Origin: Pseudomonas sp.
Lineage (GTDB): Bacteria; Pseudomonadota; Gammaproteobacteria; Pseudomonadales; Pseudomonadaceae
DNA length: 7,040 nucleotides
Direction of reading: 5' to 3'
NCBI GenBank assembly: GCA_003527165.1
Contig: DPSI01000485.1
Span: 5,991-13,030 of the forward strand
Shown: in pieces, positions 1 to 6,368 of the stretch
Layout of the letters: each line of letters begins with the position of its first letter
How positions within the stretch are numbered: position 1 is the stretch's first letter
Program-made: the position numbers and the translations under genes
The notes under the pieces: generated by a model
What the model saw: only the letters and a program-made list of their open reading frames with translations
What the model was told of the DNA's origin: nothing
The model's database searches: none

Positions 1-1617
1 GAAATGCTCGCGACGCTGATTCACGAAATCGCGCATCTTTATGACCGTGCCCGCCTCTGGTCACCGGAGAGCCACCGGCAGCTGGCCTTTTGTGCTCAGC
101 GCGCCAGCAGCCTCGGCCTGGTGGGGCTGCCGGACAGCTGCCGCGGCCAGACCGAGCGCCGCTTCACCCTCAGCGATGATCCGCGCCTGCTCGATCTGGC
201 CGGCTGGCCCCAGCGCGTCGGCCAACGCGGTGAGCGCGAGCCGGAAAACGCTCAGGTTGCGCGCAGCCCCGATGCCTACGAGCTGACCAACCCGCTGGAA
301 TTCGTCGCGGTGAATCTGGAGTACTTTCTCCTCGACCCCAGCTACGCCTGCCGGCGCCCTTCGCTGCATCGCTACTTCCGCGAACATTTCGACTGGCAGC
401 CTGCCCGCGTAGAGACGTGTGACGGCGGCCTGCCGATCCTCAACGCCGGGCACGATTTCGCCCGCACGCCGCTGGTGAAACTCGATCCAGAGCGCGTCTA
501 CGAGGTCGACTACCTGTTCGCCGAGGCCAACGACGCCTGGGTCAGCCGCTGGGGCCACAGTATGCTGCGCCTGGTGATCTGCGCACCGGGCCGTCCGCGC
601 GGGCCGGATTGTCGGCTGGACCTGGACCACCATCTGGTGCTGTCCTTCCGCGCCTTCGTCGGCGACGTGCAGCTGTCCAGCTGGGACGGGCTTACCGGCG
701 TCTATCCGTCGCGTCTGTTCGTTCTGCCGCTGGGTCAGGTGATCGACGAGTACACCAAAGTCGAGCTGCGCAGCCTCGCCTCGATCCCGCTGAAACTACA
801 GCGCGGCGAGATCGAGACGCTGGTCGAGCGCAGCGCCGAGCTGCACTGGAGCTACGACGGCGACTACTACTTCCTGTCCAATAACTGCGCGGTGGAGACC
901 CTCAAATTGCTGCGCAGCGGCACAGCCCGGCCCGAGCTCACCGCACTGGACAGCATATTGCCCAGCGGGCTGCTGGATATTCTTATCAACCGCGGCGTCG
1001 CCGACGCCAGCGTGCTCGACGACCCGCGTGAAGCGCTGCGCCTGGGTTATCGCTTCGACTCCTACCGCGACCGCTACCAGGCCATGTTCGCCGTGCTTCG
1101 CGAGCGTCTGGGCCTGCCGCAGACCGATGTCGAGGAATGGCTGGAGCTCAGCGCCGAGCAGCGCCGCCCGTGGATCGACAAAGCCGACCTGCGTGCCAGC
1201 GCCGCTCTGCTGCTGGTGGAACAGGCCGCGCTGCGCCGGCATCTGCTGCTGGCCCAGGAAGAATTGAAGAATCGCTATTTGAGCGGCCGCGAACGCGGCG
1301 ACCAGAGCCTGGCCAAGGCCGACGACACCTTACAGGGCATCCTTGCCAACAGCGGCTACCTCAGCCGTCCGGCCGAATTGCTCGATGGCAGCGGTTACGG
1401 CCTGCCTCAGGCCAGCGAACGGCAACGTCTGGAGCAGGAAAGCAACCAGCGCCAGGCGCGGCTGCTGCAGCTTACCGAGACGCTGAATGCGGAAGTTCGC
1501 TTGCTGCTGGGCGATGAACGTCGGTTGGAACTGGAGAACGTGGAGGCCAACCTGACGCAGATCGGCGGTCACTTGCGCGCCTTGCACAAGGCAGGCGGTG
1601 GGCTGGAGCTGCCGTAG
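1..1617 (+). CDS. HExxH-motif plus DUF4105 (Lnb-like) envelope protein, 5' partial
   Basis: The reading frame is open from base 1, so the true start, and any signal peptide, is off the window. The ATG at 4 has no visible ribosome binding site and lies only six codons before a key motif, so it is unlikely to be the start. Numbering from that Met (537 residues): an HEIAH zinc-peptidase-like motif (H7, E8, H11), with NPLEF at 96-100 where E99 could be a third metal ligand. A DUF4105-type domain follows, with W183-G184-H185-S186 and NNC at 293-295, the His and Cys expected of its papain-like fold. Residues 400-537 are helical, charged and probably coiled-coil. DUF4105 is known as the N-terminal periplasmic domain of Bacteroides Lnb, a lipoprotein N-acyltransferase. 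Action in the envelope is inferred from the family; the substrate is unknown. The gene converges on the ErsA-polA unit. Domain assignment is fairly secure; function is not. Confidence 0.8.
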   Translation, partial: EMLATLIHEIAHLYDRARLWSPESHRQLAFCAQRASSLGLVGLPDSCRGQTERRFTLSDDPRLLDLAGWPQRVGQRGEREPENAQVARSPDAYELTNPLEFVAVNLEYFLLDPSYACRRPSLHRYFREHFDWQPARVETCDGGLPILNAGHDFARTPLVKLDPERVYEVDYLFAEANDAWVSRWGHSMLRLVICAPGRPRGPDCRLDLDHHLVLSFRAFVGDVQLSSWDGLTGVYPSRLFVLPLGQVIDEYTKVELRSLASIPLKLQRGEIETLVERSAELHWSYDGDYYFLSNNCAVETLKLLRSGTARPELTALDSILPSGLLDILINRGVADASVLDDPREALRLGYRFDSYRDRYQAMFAVLRERLGLPQTDVEEWLELSAEQRRPWIDKADLRASAALLLVEQAALRRHLLLAQEELKNRYLSGRERGDQSLAKADDTLQGILANSGYLSRPAELLDGSGYGLPQASERQRLEQESNQRQARLLQLTETLNAEVRLLLGDERRLELENVEANLTQIGGHLRALHKAGGGLELP

Positions 1618-1670
1618 GGCCGAACTTGTCCGGCTTTCTGCAATCTGCGGCCGAATGAATTCGGCTCTAC
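1614..1670. repeat. Inverted REP pair (REPIN-like element)
   Basis: GTAGGGCCGAA at 1614-1624 is matched in inverted orientation by TTCGGCTCTAC at 1660-1670, with 10 of 11 positions complementary. The right half holds a perfect small hairpin, GCCGAA-TGAA-TTCGGC (1650-1665). The left half holds a decayed version, GCCG...CGGC (1619-1634). Two REP sequences in opposite orientation about 57 bases across is the architecture of Pseudomonas REPINs, and GTAG next to a GC-rich hairpin is typical of Pseudomonas REPs. The left copy includes the TAG stop codon (1615-1617) of the upstream gene. It may also stabilise or help end that mRNA: a run of five T follows at 1681-1685, but too far from the stem for a canonical terminator. 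Genome copy number cannot be judged from one window. Confidence 0.65.
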
Positions 1671-1691
1671 AGGCCCGATGTTTTTCCAGGC

Positions 1692-1734
1692 AAAAAAAAC
1701 CTCGAACTTCGTTGGGGGAGGGGGAAGTTCGAGG
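1692..1734 (-). terminator. Intrinsic terminator of ErsA
   Basis: Read on the minus strand, an 11-bp perfect stem (CCTCGAACTTC pairing with GAAGTTCGAGG; plus-strand arms 1724-1734 and 1700-1710) is followed directly by eight T (1699-1692). The 13-nt loop (1711-1723) is unusually C-rich in the RNA, reading CCCCTCCCCC. It is unidirectional, because the plus strand has no T-run after the stem. polA has no convincing terminator of its own, so this structure probably also stops polA read-through. Confidence 0.93.
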
Positions 1735-1821
1735 TCCAAATCCGGACCGCTAGGGCGAGGTCCAGAGATCTGCCAACACTTAACACAACAAGGAGCATCG
1801 AAGGGCTTTTACACCCTTCGT
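1692..1821 (-). ncRNA. ersA: ErsA small regulatory RNA (Spot 42-like)
   Basis: This is a complete stand-alone transcription unit immediately downstream of polA and on the same strand, the position of Spot 42 (spf) in enterobacteria and of ErsA in Pseudomonas. The start is inferred at about 1821, five bases after the -10 element; the end is at the U-run, giving about 130 nt (known ErsA is about 132 nt). Visible structure, 5' to 3': hairpin CGAAGGG/CCCTTCG (1799-1820); an unpaired stretch containing CTCCTT, which is complementary to Shine-Dalgarno sequences; a GGACC/GGTCC stem (1744-1763); and the terminator with a C-rich loop. ErsA in P. aeruginosa is an AlgU-controlled, Hfq-binding RNA that acts post-transcriptionally, with algC and oprD among its reported targets. 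The identity rests on position, size, promoter and fold. Targets in this organism are inference. Confidence 0.87.
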
Positions 1822-1825
1822 AGCC

Positions 1826-1853
1826 TCAGACCGGTCGTTTGCTCCTGAAGTTC
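1826..1853 (-). promoter_or_regulatory. AlgU (sigma-22/sigma-E type) promoter for ErsA
   Basis: On the minus strand, GAACTT (1853-1848) and TCTGA (1830-1826) are separated by 17 bases. This matches the -35 and -10 consensus of the envelope-stress sigma factor AlgU/RpoE (GAACTT, N16-17, TCtgA). An A/T-rich stretch (about 1863-1873) lies just upstream and could act as an UP-like element. ErsA of P. aeruginosa is known to depend on this sigma factor, which agrees. A housekeeping sigma-70 promoter is not evident here. Confidence 0.88.
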
Positions 1854-1890
1854 AATCGGAACGAAAATATTTCCGTTTACCGCCCAAGCC

Positions 1891-1917
1891 GCGCTAGCGC
1901 GCAGGATGCGATCCTGC
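1891..1917. other. Hairpin and palindrome between polA and the ErsA promoter
   Basis: A perfect 7-bp inverted repeat, GCAGGAT-GCG-ATCCTGC (1901-1917), starts 20 bases after the polA stop. A perfect 10-bp palindrome, GCGCTAGCGC (1891-1900), abuts it. In the polA mRNA these would form consecutive stem-loops. No T-run follows in the minus-strand direction, so it is not a canonical intrinsic terminator. It may protect the polA 3' end or attenuate read-through into ErsA; that role is inferred. Confidence 0.5.
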
Positions 1918-1937
1918 TCTTCTGCAGTGCGAGCGAC

Positions 1938-4682
1938 TCAGTGCGCCTCGTCCCAGTTGCTGCCGACGCCGGCCTCGACCAACAGCGGCACATCCAGCTC
2001 GGCGGCCTGGCTCATCAAAGGGCAGATGCGTGGCCGGACCTCTTCCACCAGATCTTCGCGCACCTCGACCACCAGTTCGTCGTGTACCTGCAAGATAACT
2101 CGCGCATCCAGCCCGCTTTGCTGGAGCCAGCTGTCGACGCTGATCATGGCGCGCTTGATGATATCCGCCGCAGTGCCTTGCATCGGCGCGTTGATCGCGG
2201 TGCGCTCGGCGCCCTTGCGCATGGCACCGTTCTTCGAATTGATCTCCGGCAGGTACAGCCGACGCCCGAACAGCGTCTCGACATAGCCCTGCTCGGCCGC
2301 CTGGGCGCGAGTGCGCTCCATGTAGGCAAGGACACCGGGGTAACGGGTGAAGTAGCGGTCGATATAGGCCTGCGCCTCGCCGCGGGCGACGTCGATCTGC
2401 TTGGCCAGGCCGAAGGCGCTCATGCCGTAGATCAGGCCGAAGTTGATCGCCTTGGCACTGCGCCGCTGGTCATTGGTGACCTGATCCAGCTCGACGCCAA
2501 ACACCTCAGCGGCGGTGGCGCGATGCACATCCAAGTCGTTCTGAAAGGCGTGCAACAGCCCGGCATCCTGGGCCAGGTGGGCCATGATGCGCAGCTCGAT
2601 CTGCGAATAGTCCGCGGCCAGTAGCTTGTAGCCCGGCGCCGCGACGAAGGCCTGGCGGATACGCCGCCCCTCGGCCGTTCTGATCGGGATGTTCTGCAGG
2701 TTCGGGTCCGAGGAGGACAGCCGCCCGGTCGCCGTCACGGCCTGGTGATAGCTGGTGTGGATGCGTCCGGTGCGCGGGTTGATCTGTTGCGGCAGCTTGT
2801 CGGTGTAGGTGCCCTTGAGCTTGCTCAGGCTGCGGTGCTGCATGATCACCTTGGGCAGCGGGTAATCCTTCTCGGCCAGCTCGGCCAGCACGCTCTCGGC
2901 GGTCGATGGCTGGCCGCCGGCCGTCTTCGACAGCACCGGGCAGCCGAGCTTTTCATAGAGGATCGCGCAGAGCTGCTTGGGCGAGCCGAGGTTGAATTCC
3001 TCGCCGGCGATGTCGAAGGCTTCGCGCTCGAGTTGCACCAGTCTTTCGCCCAGTTCGACGCTCTGCTGGCCGAGCAGCTGCGCGTCGACCAGCGCCCCGT
3101 TGCGCTCGATGCGCGCCAGCACCGGCACCAGCGGCATTTCGATATCGTTGAGGACCTTGAGCAGTGACGGCGTGGCTTCCAGCTTGCCCAGCAGGTTCTG
3201 GTGCAGGCGCAGGGTGACGTCTGCATCCTCGGCGGCATAGGGACCCGCCTGCTCGATGGCGATCTGGTCGAAAGTCAGCTGCTTGGCGCCCTTGCCCGCG
3301 ATGTCCTCGAAGCGGATGGTGCCGCGGCCGAGGTATTTCAGCGCCAGGCTGTCCATATCGTGGCGGGTGGCCGTGGCGTCGAGCACATAGGATTCGAGCA
3401 TGGTGTCGTAACACATGCCGCGCATCTCCACGCCGTAATGCATCAGCACGTTCATGTCGTACTTGCCGTGCTGGCAGATCTTCAGCTTGCCCGGGTCTTC
3501 CAGCAACGGCTTGAGCGCGGCGAGCACCGCGTCGCGGTCGAGTTGCTGCGGCACGCCCATGTAGCTGTGGCAAAGCGGCACATACGCCGCCTCGCCCGCC
3601 TCGATGGCGAAGGAGACGCCGACCAGCTGCGCTTTTTGGGCGTCGAGGCTGGTGGTCTCGGTGTCGAAGGCGAAGCAGTCGGCGGCCTGCAGACGCGCCA
3701 TCCAACCATCGAACTCGGCCTGGTCGAGCACGGTGCTGTACTGGGCCTCGGCCTGGATCGAGCAGTTCTCTGGCTGCACCTCGCAGTTCTCGCCCGCAGC
3801 CTTGGCCTCGCGCAGCAGCTCGTCGAGCCAGTTCTTGAATTCCAGCTCCCGGTACAGTGCGATCAGCGCCTCGCGATGCGGCTCGCCCGGCATCAAATCG
3901 GCAACCTGCACATCCAGCGGCACGTCGATCTTGATCGTCGCCAGCTCATAGGACATGAACGCGGCGTCACGGTGCTCCTCGAGCTTGGCGGCCAGCGACT
4001 TCGCGCCGCGGATCGGCAGATCACAGACCTGGCCGAGATTGTCGTAAAGACCCTTGAGTCCACCGGCGATGCCATTGAGCAGCCCGCAGGCAGTCTTCTC
4101 GCCGACGCCCGGCACGCCGGGAATGTTGTCGACCTTGTCGCCCATCAGCGCAAGGAAATCGATGATCAGCTCAGGGCCGACACCGAATTTAGTCCTCACG
4201 CCTTCGATGTCATAGACACTGCCGGTCATGGTATTGACCAGAGTGACGTGCGGGCAGACCAGCTGCGCCATGTCCTTGTCGCCGGTTGAGATGATCACAT
4301 CGCGCCCCAGCGCCGCACATTGTCGCGCCAGCGTACCGATGACATCGTCGGCCTCGACCCCGTCGACGCACAGCAGCGGCATGCCCAGCGCACGCACGCT
4401 GGCATGCAGCGGCTCGACCTGGCTGCGCAGATCATCCGGCATTGGCGGGCGATGGGACTTGTATTCAGCGAACAGGGTGTCGCGAAAGGTCGGGCCCTTG
4501 GCATCGAAGACCACCGCAAACGGGCTGTCCGGGTACTGCCGGCGCAGCGCGAGCAGCATGTTCAGCACACCCTTCACCGCCCCGGTGGGCTTGCCGGTGG
4601 AGGTGGTCAGCGGAGGCAGGGCGTGAAAGGCGCGATAGAGGTAGGACGAACCGTCCACCAGAACGAGAGGCGCTTGGCTCAT
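1938..4682 (-). CDS. polA: DNA polymerase I
   Basis: This 914-residue enzyme removes RNA primers and fills gaps in lagging-strand synthesis and excision repair. All three domains are present. The 5' nuclease (about 5-290) has [12 protein letters not shown] (D10), GVEADD (E110, D112, D113), STGDKD (D135, D137) and [14 protein letters not shown]. The 3'-5' proofreading exonuclease (about 315-510) has D340 and E342 in FDTET, D409 and D486. The polymerase domain has motif A DYSQIE (D691), the O-helix R740, K744, F748, Y752, and motif C QVHDE (D868, E869). All residues needed for catalysis look intact. I chose the ATG at 4682 because the family N-terminus ([13 protein letters not shown]) begins there; an in-frame extension to 4772 would run into the divergent gene. 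AAAAGG lies about 14 bases upstream, a weak ribosome binding site. Length is normal (E. coli 928). A short linker at 298-307 repeats ENC. Confidence 0.98.
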   Translation of the reverse strand: MSQAPLVLVDGSSYLYRAFHALPPLTTSTGKPTGAVKGVLNMLLALRRQYPDSPFAVVFDAKGPTFRDTLFAEYKSHRPPMPDDLRSQVEPLHASVRALGMPLLCVDGVEADDVIGTLARQCAALGRDVIISTGDKDMAQLVCPHVTLVNTMTGSVYDIEGVRTKFGVGPELIIDFLALMGDKVDNIPGVPGVGEKTACGLLNGIAGGLKGLYDNLGQVCDLPIRGAKSLAAKLEEHRDAAFMSYELATIKIDVPLDVQVADLMPGEPHREALIALYRELEFKNWLDELLREAKAAGENCEVQPENCSIQAEAQYSTVLDQAEFDGWMARLQAADCFAFDTETTSLDAQKAQLVGVSFAIEAGEAAYVPLCHSYMGVPQQLDRDAVLAALKPLLEDPGKLKICQHGKYDMNVLMHYGVEMRGMCYDTMLESYVLDATATRHDMDSLALKYLGRGTIRFEDIAGKGAKQLTFDQIAIEQAGPYAAEDADVTLRLHQNLLGKLEATPSLLKVLNDIEMPLVPVLARIERNGALVDAQLLGQQSVELGERLVQLEREAFDIAGEEFNLGSPKQLCAILYEKLGCPVLSKTAGGQPSTAESVLAELAEKDYPLPKVIMQHRSLSKLKGTYTDKLPQQINPRTGRIHTSYHQAVTATGRLSSSDPNLQNIPIRTAEGRRIRQAFVAAPGYKLLAADYSQIELRIMAHLAQDAGLLHAFQNDLDVHRATAAEVFGVELDQVTNDQRRSAKAINFGLIYGMSAFGLAKQIDVARGEAQAYIDRYFTRYPGVLAYMERTRAQAAEQGYVETLFGRRLYLPEINSKNGAMRKGAERTAINAPMQGTAADIIKRAMISVDSWLQQSGLDARVILQVHDELVVEVREDLVEEVRPRICPLMSQAAELDVPLLVEAGVGSNWDEAH

Positions 4683-4758
4683 GAGCAGGATCAACCTTTT
4701 CGGCGGGCCCGCAGCTAGAATGCATCGGACCACTTGACGACAAAGGGACAAGGTTATC
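4683..4758. promoter_or_regulatory. Divergent promoter region polA / DUF2782-thrB
   Basis: These 76 bases separate the divergent starts of polA and the DUF2782 gene and must carry at least one promoter each way unless promoters lie inside the genes. For the plus direction, TAGAAT (4716-4721) is a good -10 (5 of 6), about 38 bases before the start codon; no good -35 pairs with it. For polA no clear -35/-10 pair is seen. A perfect 10-bp palindrome, GCGGGCCCGC (4703-4712), lies beside the -10. AAGG (4750-4753), five bases before the ATG at 4759, is the ribosome binding site of the DUF2782 gene. Confidence 0.45.
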
Positions 4759-5040
4759 ATGCGTGCGATCAATCCTCTGATGCTGGCCAGCCTGCTGGCG
4801 CTCGTGCCGCTGACCGGTTTCGCTCAGGAGTCGGTCGATGGCGAGCCCGATGTGACCATTCGTCAAGAGGGCGAGCGGACCGTCGAGGAATACCGGGTCA
4901 ACGGCTTCCTCTATGCTGTGAAGGTCATTCCCAAGACCGGCAAGCCGTACTTCCTGGTGCGCGCCGATGGCGACAGCAACTTCATCCGTGCCGACAAGCC
5001 GGATATGCTGATCCCGGCCTGGGAAATCTTCAGCTGGTAA
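4759..5040 (+). CDS. Small exported DUF2782 family protein
   Basis: A 93-residue protein whose N-terminus is a Sec signal peptide: R2, a hydrophobic core at about 4-18, then a small-residue cleavage region with TGFA before Q23. The mature part of about 71 residues is charged and soluble, with no further membrane segment. It contains [17 protein letters not shown] and [19 protein letters not shown], and ends in a tryptophan (IPAWEIFSW). This matches the DUF2782 family, found next to polA and thrB in Pseudomonas. Its function is unknown; a periplasmic location is inferred from the signal peptide. The start is supported by AAGG five bases upstream. It precedes thrB by 30 bases on the same strand, so the two are probably cotranscribed. 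Confidence 0.9.
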   Translation: MRAINPLMLASLLALVPLTGFAQESVDGEPDVTIRQEGERTVEEYRVNGFLYAVKVIPKTGKPYFLVRADGDSNFIRADKPDMLIPAWEIFSW

Positions 5041-5070
5041 CGCAGCGACGACGTAACGGAAGGCAATTTC

Positions 5071-6021
5071 ATGTCGGTATTCACTCCGCTGCAACGCGAA
5101 GAGCTGGAAGCCTTTCTGGCGCCCTATCAACTGGGGCGCCTGCGCGACTTCGAGGGCATCGCCGCAGGCAGCGAGAACAGCAATTTCTTCGTCAGCCTGG
5201 AGCAGGGCGAGTATGTCCTGACGCTGGTCGAGCGCGGCCCGACTCAGGACCTGCCGTTCTTCATTGAGCTACTCGACGTGCTGCACCGTGCACGCCTGCC
5301 GGTGCCTTACGCATTGCGCACCACGCACGGCGAAGCACTGCGCAACCTGGCGGAGAAGCCTGCGATGCTACAGCCGCGGCTGCCTGGCAAGCACGTCACC
5401 GTGCCCAACGCGCATCACTGCGCCGAAGTAGGTCGGCTGCTGGCGCGCCTGCACCTGGCGACCCGCGAGCAGATCATCGAACGCCGCAGCGACCGCGGCC
5501 TGGACTGGATGCAGGAAGAAGGCCCCAGTCTCGCGATGACACTGCCCGAGGACCAGTTGTCATTGCTACGCGAAGGCCTGACGGAAATCGCCGAGCTGAA
5601 ACCGAAGATCCTCGCCCTGCCCCGCGCCAACCTGCACGCCGACCTGTTCCGCGACAACGCGCTGTTCGAAGGCAACCACCTGACCGGCGTGATCGACTTC
5701 TACAACGCCTGCTCCGGGCCGATGCTTTACGATATCGCCATCACGGTGAACGACTGGTGCTCGCACCCCAACGGCGAGCTCGACGAAGACCGCAGCCAGG
5801 CGCTGCTGGCCGCCTATTCCAGCCTGCGCCGCTTCACCCCGGCCGAGGCCGAGCTGTGGAAGCCGTTGCTGCGCGTGGCCTGCGTGCGCTTCTGGCTTTC
5901 GCGTCTGATCGCCGCGCAGAACTTCGCCGGCCAACCCGTGCTGATCAAGGACCCGAACGAGTTTCGCCACCTGCTCGCTGCTCGCCAGCATTGCCATAGC
6001 GCCTTGCCGTTCGCGTTCTAG
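5071..6021 (+). CDS. thrB: Homoserine kinase, type II (choline kinase/APH fold)
   Basis: Phosphorylates L-homoserine with ATP to O-phosphohomoserine, the step before threonine synthase. This 316-residue cytoplasmic protein belongs to the aminoglycoside-phosphotransferase-like homoserine kinases, not the GHMP-type ThrB of E. coli. It has an N-terminal ATP-binding lobe with GIAAGSENSNFFV (29-41) and YVLTLVER (48-55). The catalytic loop is ANLHADLFRDN (186-196) with H189, D191 and N196. The metal-binding aspartate is D209 in GVIDFYNACSG. The C-terminal lobe has CVRFWLSRLIAA (271-282). The start is fixed by GGAAGG (5058-5063), seven bases before ATG, and by the family N-terminus MSVFTPL. Length is typical and all key residues are present. 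It follows the DUF2782 gene by 30 bases. No terminator is visible after it; the GC-rich inverted repeat at 6020-6044 lacks a T-run. Confidence 0.96.
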   Translation: MSVFTPLQREELEAFLAPYQLGRLRDFEGIAAGSENSNFFVSLEQGEYVLTLVERGPTQDLPFFIELLDVLHRARLPVPYALRTTHGEALRNLAEKPAMLQPRLPGKHVTVPNAHHCAEVGRLLARLHLATREQIIERRSDRGLDWMQEEGPSLAMTLPEDQLSLLREGLTEIAELKPKILALPRANLHADLFRDNALFEGNHLTGVIDFYNACSGPMLYDIAITVNDWCSHPNGELDEDRSQALLAAYSSLRRFTPAEAELWKPLLRVACVRFWLSRLIAAQNFAGQPVLIKDPNEFRHLLAARQHCHSALPFAF

Positions 6022-6100
6022 GCGTCCTGGCGCGCGCGGCGCCTGGGGGAAAAACGGCAGCAATTCTCCACAGAGCAATCATCCTTTGGAATGAAGGACG

Positions 6101-6112
6101 AACGGTACCGTT
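6101..6112. repeat. Perfect 12-bp palindrome AACGGTACCGTT
   Basis: AACGGTACCGTT is self-complementary over all 12 bases, with a further C/G match one step beyond a single mismatch on each side (6099 and 6114). It lies 80 bases after the thrB stop and about 257 before the ppnN start. Its size and symmetry resemble an operator for a dimeric regulator, but I know no regulator with this exact site and it is not close to an identifiable promoter. Confidence 0.45.
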
Positions 6113-6151
6113 TGCGGTCGAAGTCCATGGCAGCGATGGCTGCACGAGTCG

Positions 6152-6168
6152 AGGCACGTTTCGTGCCT
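6152..6168. other. Perfect hairpin AGGCACG-TTT-CGTGCCT
   Basis: Seven base pairs with a three-base loop, and no T-run after it on either strand, so it is not a canonical intrinsic terminator. It could be half of a REP-type repeat, a transcript-end stabiliser or part of the ppnN leader. The function is unresolved. Confidence 0.5.
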
Positions 6169-6354
6169 GTGGCATCAAGACGTCCCGCCCATGCTCGCAA
6201 GGCGACTAGGGTAAGATGCCGGCTTCAGCTCGCAGGCGTTCGCCCAACAGCTGGCATCGCGTTGTCCATCCCATTGCAATCGTGCGTCCTCAGTCAACCT
6301 GGACGCTAACCATCCTGATGCACCTGACCTGCCTGGCTCGGTGGCATTGTTTTC

Positions 6355-6359
6355 AGGGA
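6355..6359 (+). promoter_or_regulatory. Ribosome binding site deciding the ppnN start
   Basis: AGGGA sits nine bases before the ATG at 6369. An in-frame ATG at 6318 would add 17 residues but has no Shine-Dalgarno sequence, and the added residues (Cys/Trp-rich) do not resemble the family N-terminus. The 6369 start is therefore preferred. Confidence 0.75.
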
Positions 6360-6368
6360 AAAGAACAA

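Larger units (their letters stand above)
6022..6368. other. 347-base intergenic region thrB-ppnN, no convincing gene
   Basis: No RNA gene or recognisable protein is seen. Open frames exist on both strands (for example 6091-6309 plus, 6018-6200 minus), but they lack ribosome binding sites and a known family. The region contains a GC-rich inverted repeat at the thrB end (6020-6044), a perfect palindrome (6101-6112), a perfect hairpin (6152-6168) and a GGCATC/GATGCC inverted pair (6171-6176 with 6215-6220). TAAGAT (6212-6217) resembles a -10 element but has no matching -35. A ppnN promoter must lie here or upstream; I cannot place it confidently. Confidence 0.6.

Noticed and set aside
1839..2624. 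Plus-strand open frame of 261 codons across the ErsA promoter and the polA 3' end
   Set aside because: Antisense to polA and to the ErsA promoter, no ribosome binding site, shadow-type composition.
3201..4289. Long plus-strand open frame (362 codons) inside polA
   Set aside because: It is fully antisense to the unambiguous polA gene, has His/Gln/Leu-rich low-information composition typical of GC-rich shadow frames, and matches no family.
4683..4772. 30-residue N-terminal extension of PolA
   Set aside because: It would overlap the start of the divergent DUF2782 gene, and PolA proteins begin at the [15 protein letters not shown] sequence encoded from 4682.
6020..6050. Candidate terminator after thrB
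   Set aside because: The GC-rich inverted repeat AGGCG/CGCCT is followed by G and A runs on the plus strand, not T, so it is not an intrinsic terminator in the thrB direction.
6250..6264. Sigma-54-like site TGGCAT...TTGT before ppnN
   Set aside because: Spacing between the two elements is one base short of the -24/-12 rule and the -12 half lacks the conserved GC.
6091..6309. 72-codon plus-strand frame between thrB and ppnN
   Set aside because: No good ribosome binding site, irregular codon use, and its arginine-rich product resembles no family I know.
6318..6368. Upstream in-frame ATG for ppnN
   Set aside because: It has no Shine-Dalgarno sequence and adds residues unlike the family; AGGGA supports the ATG at 6369.
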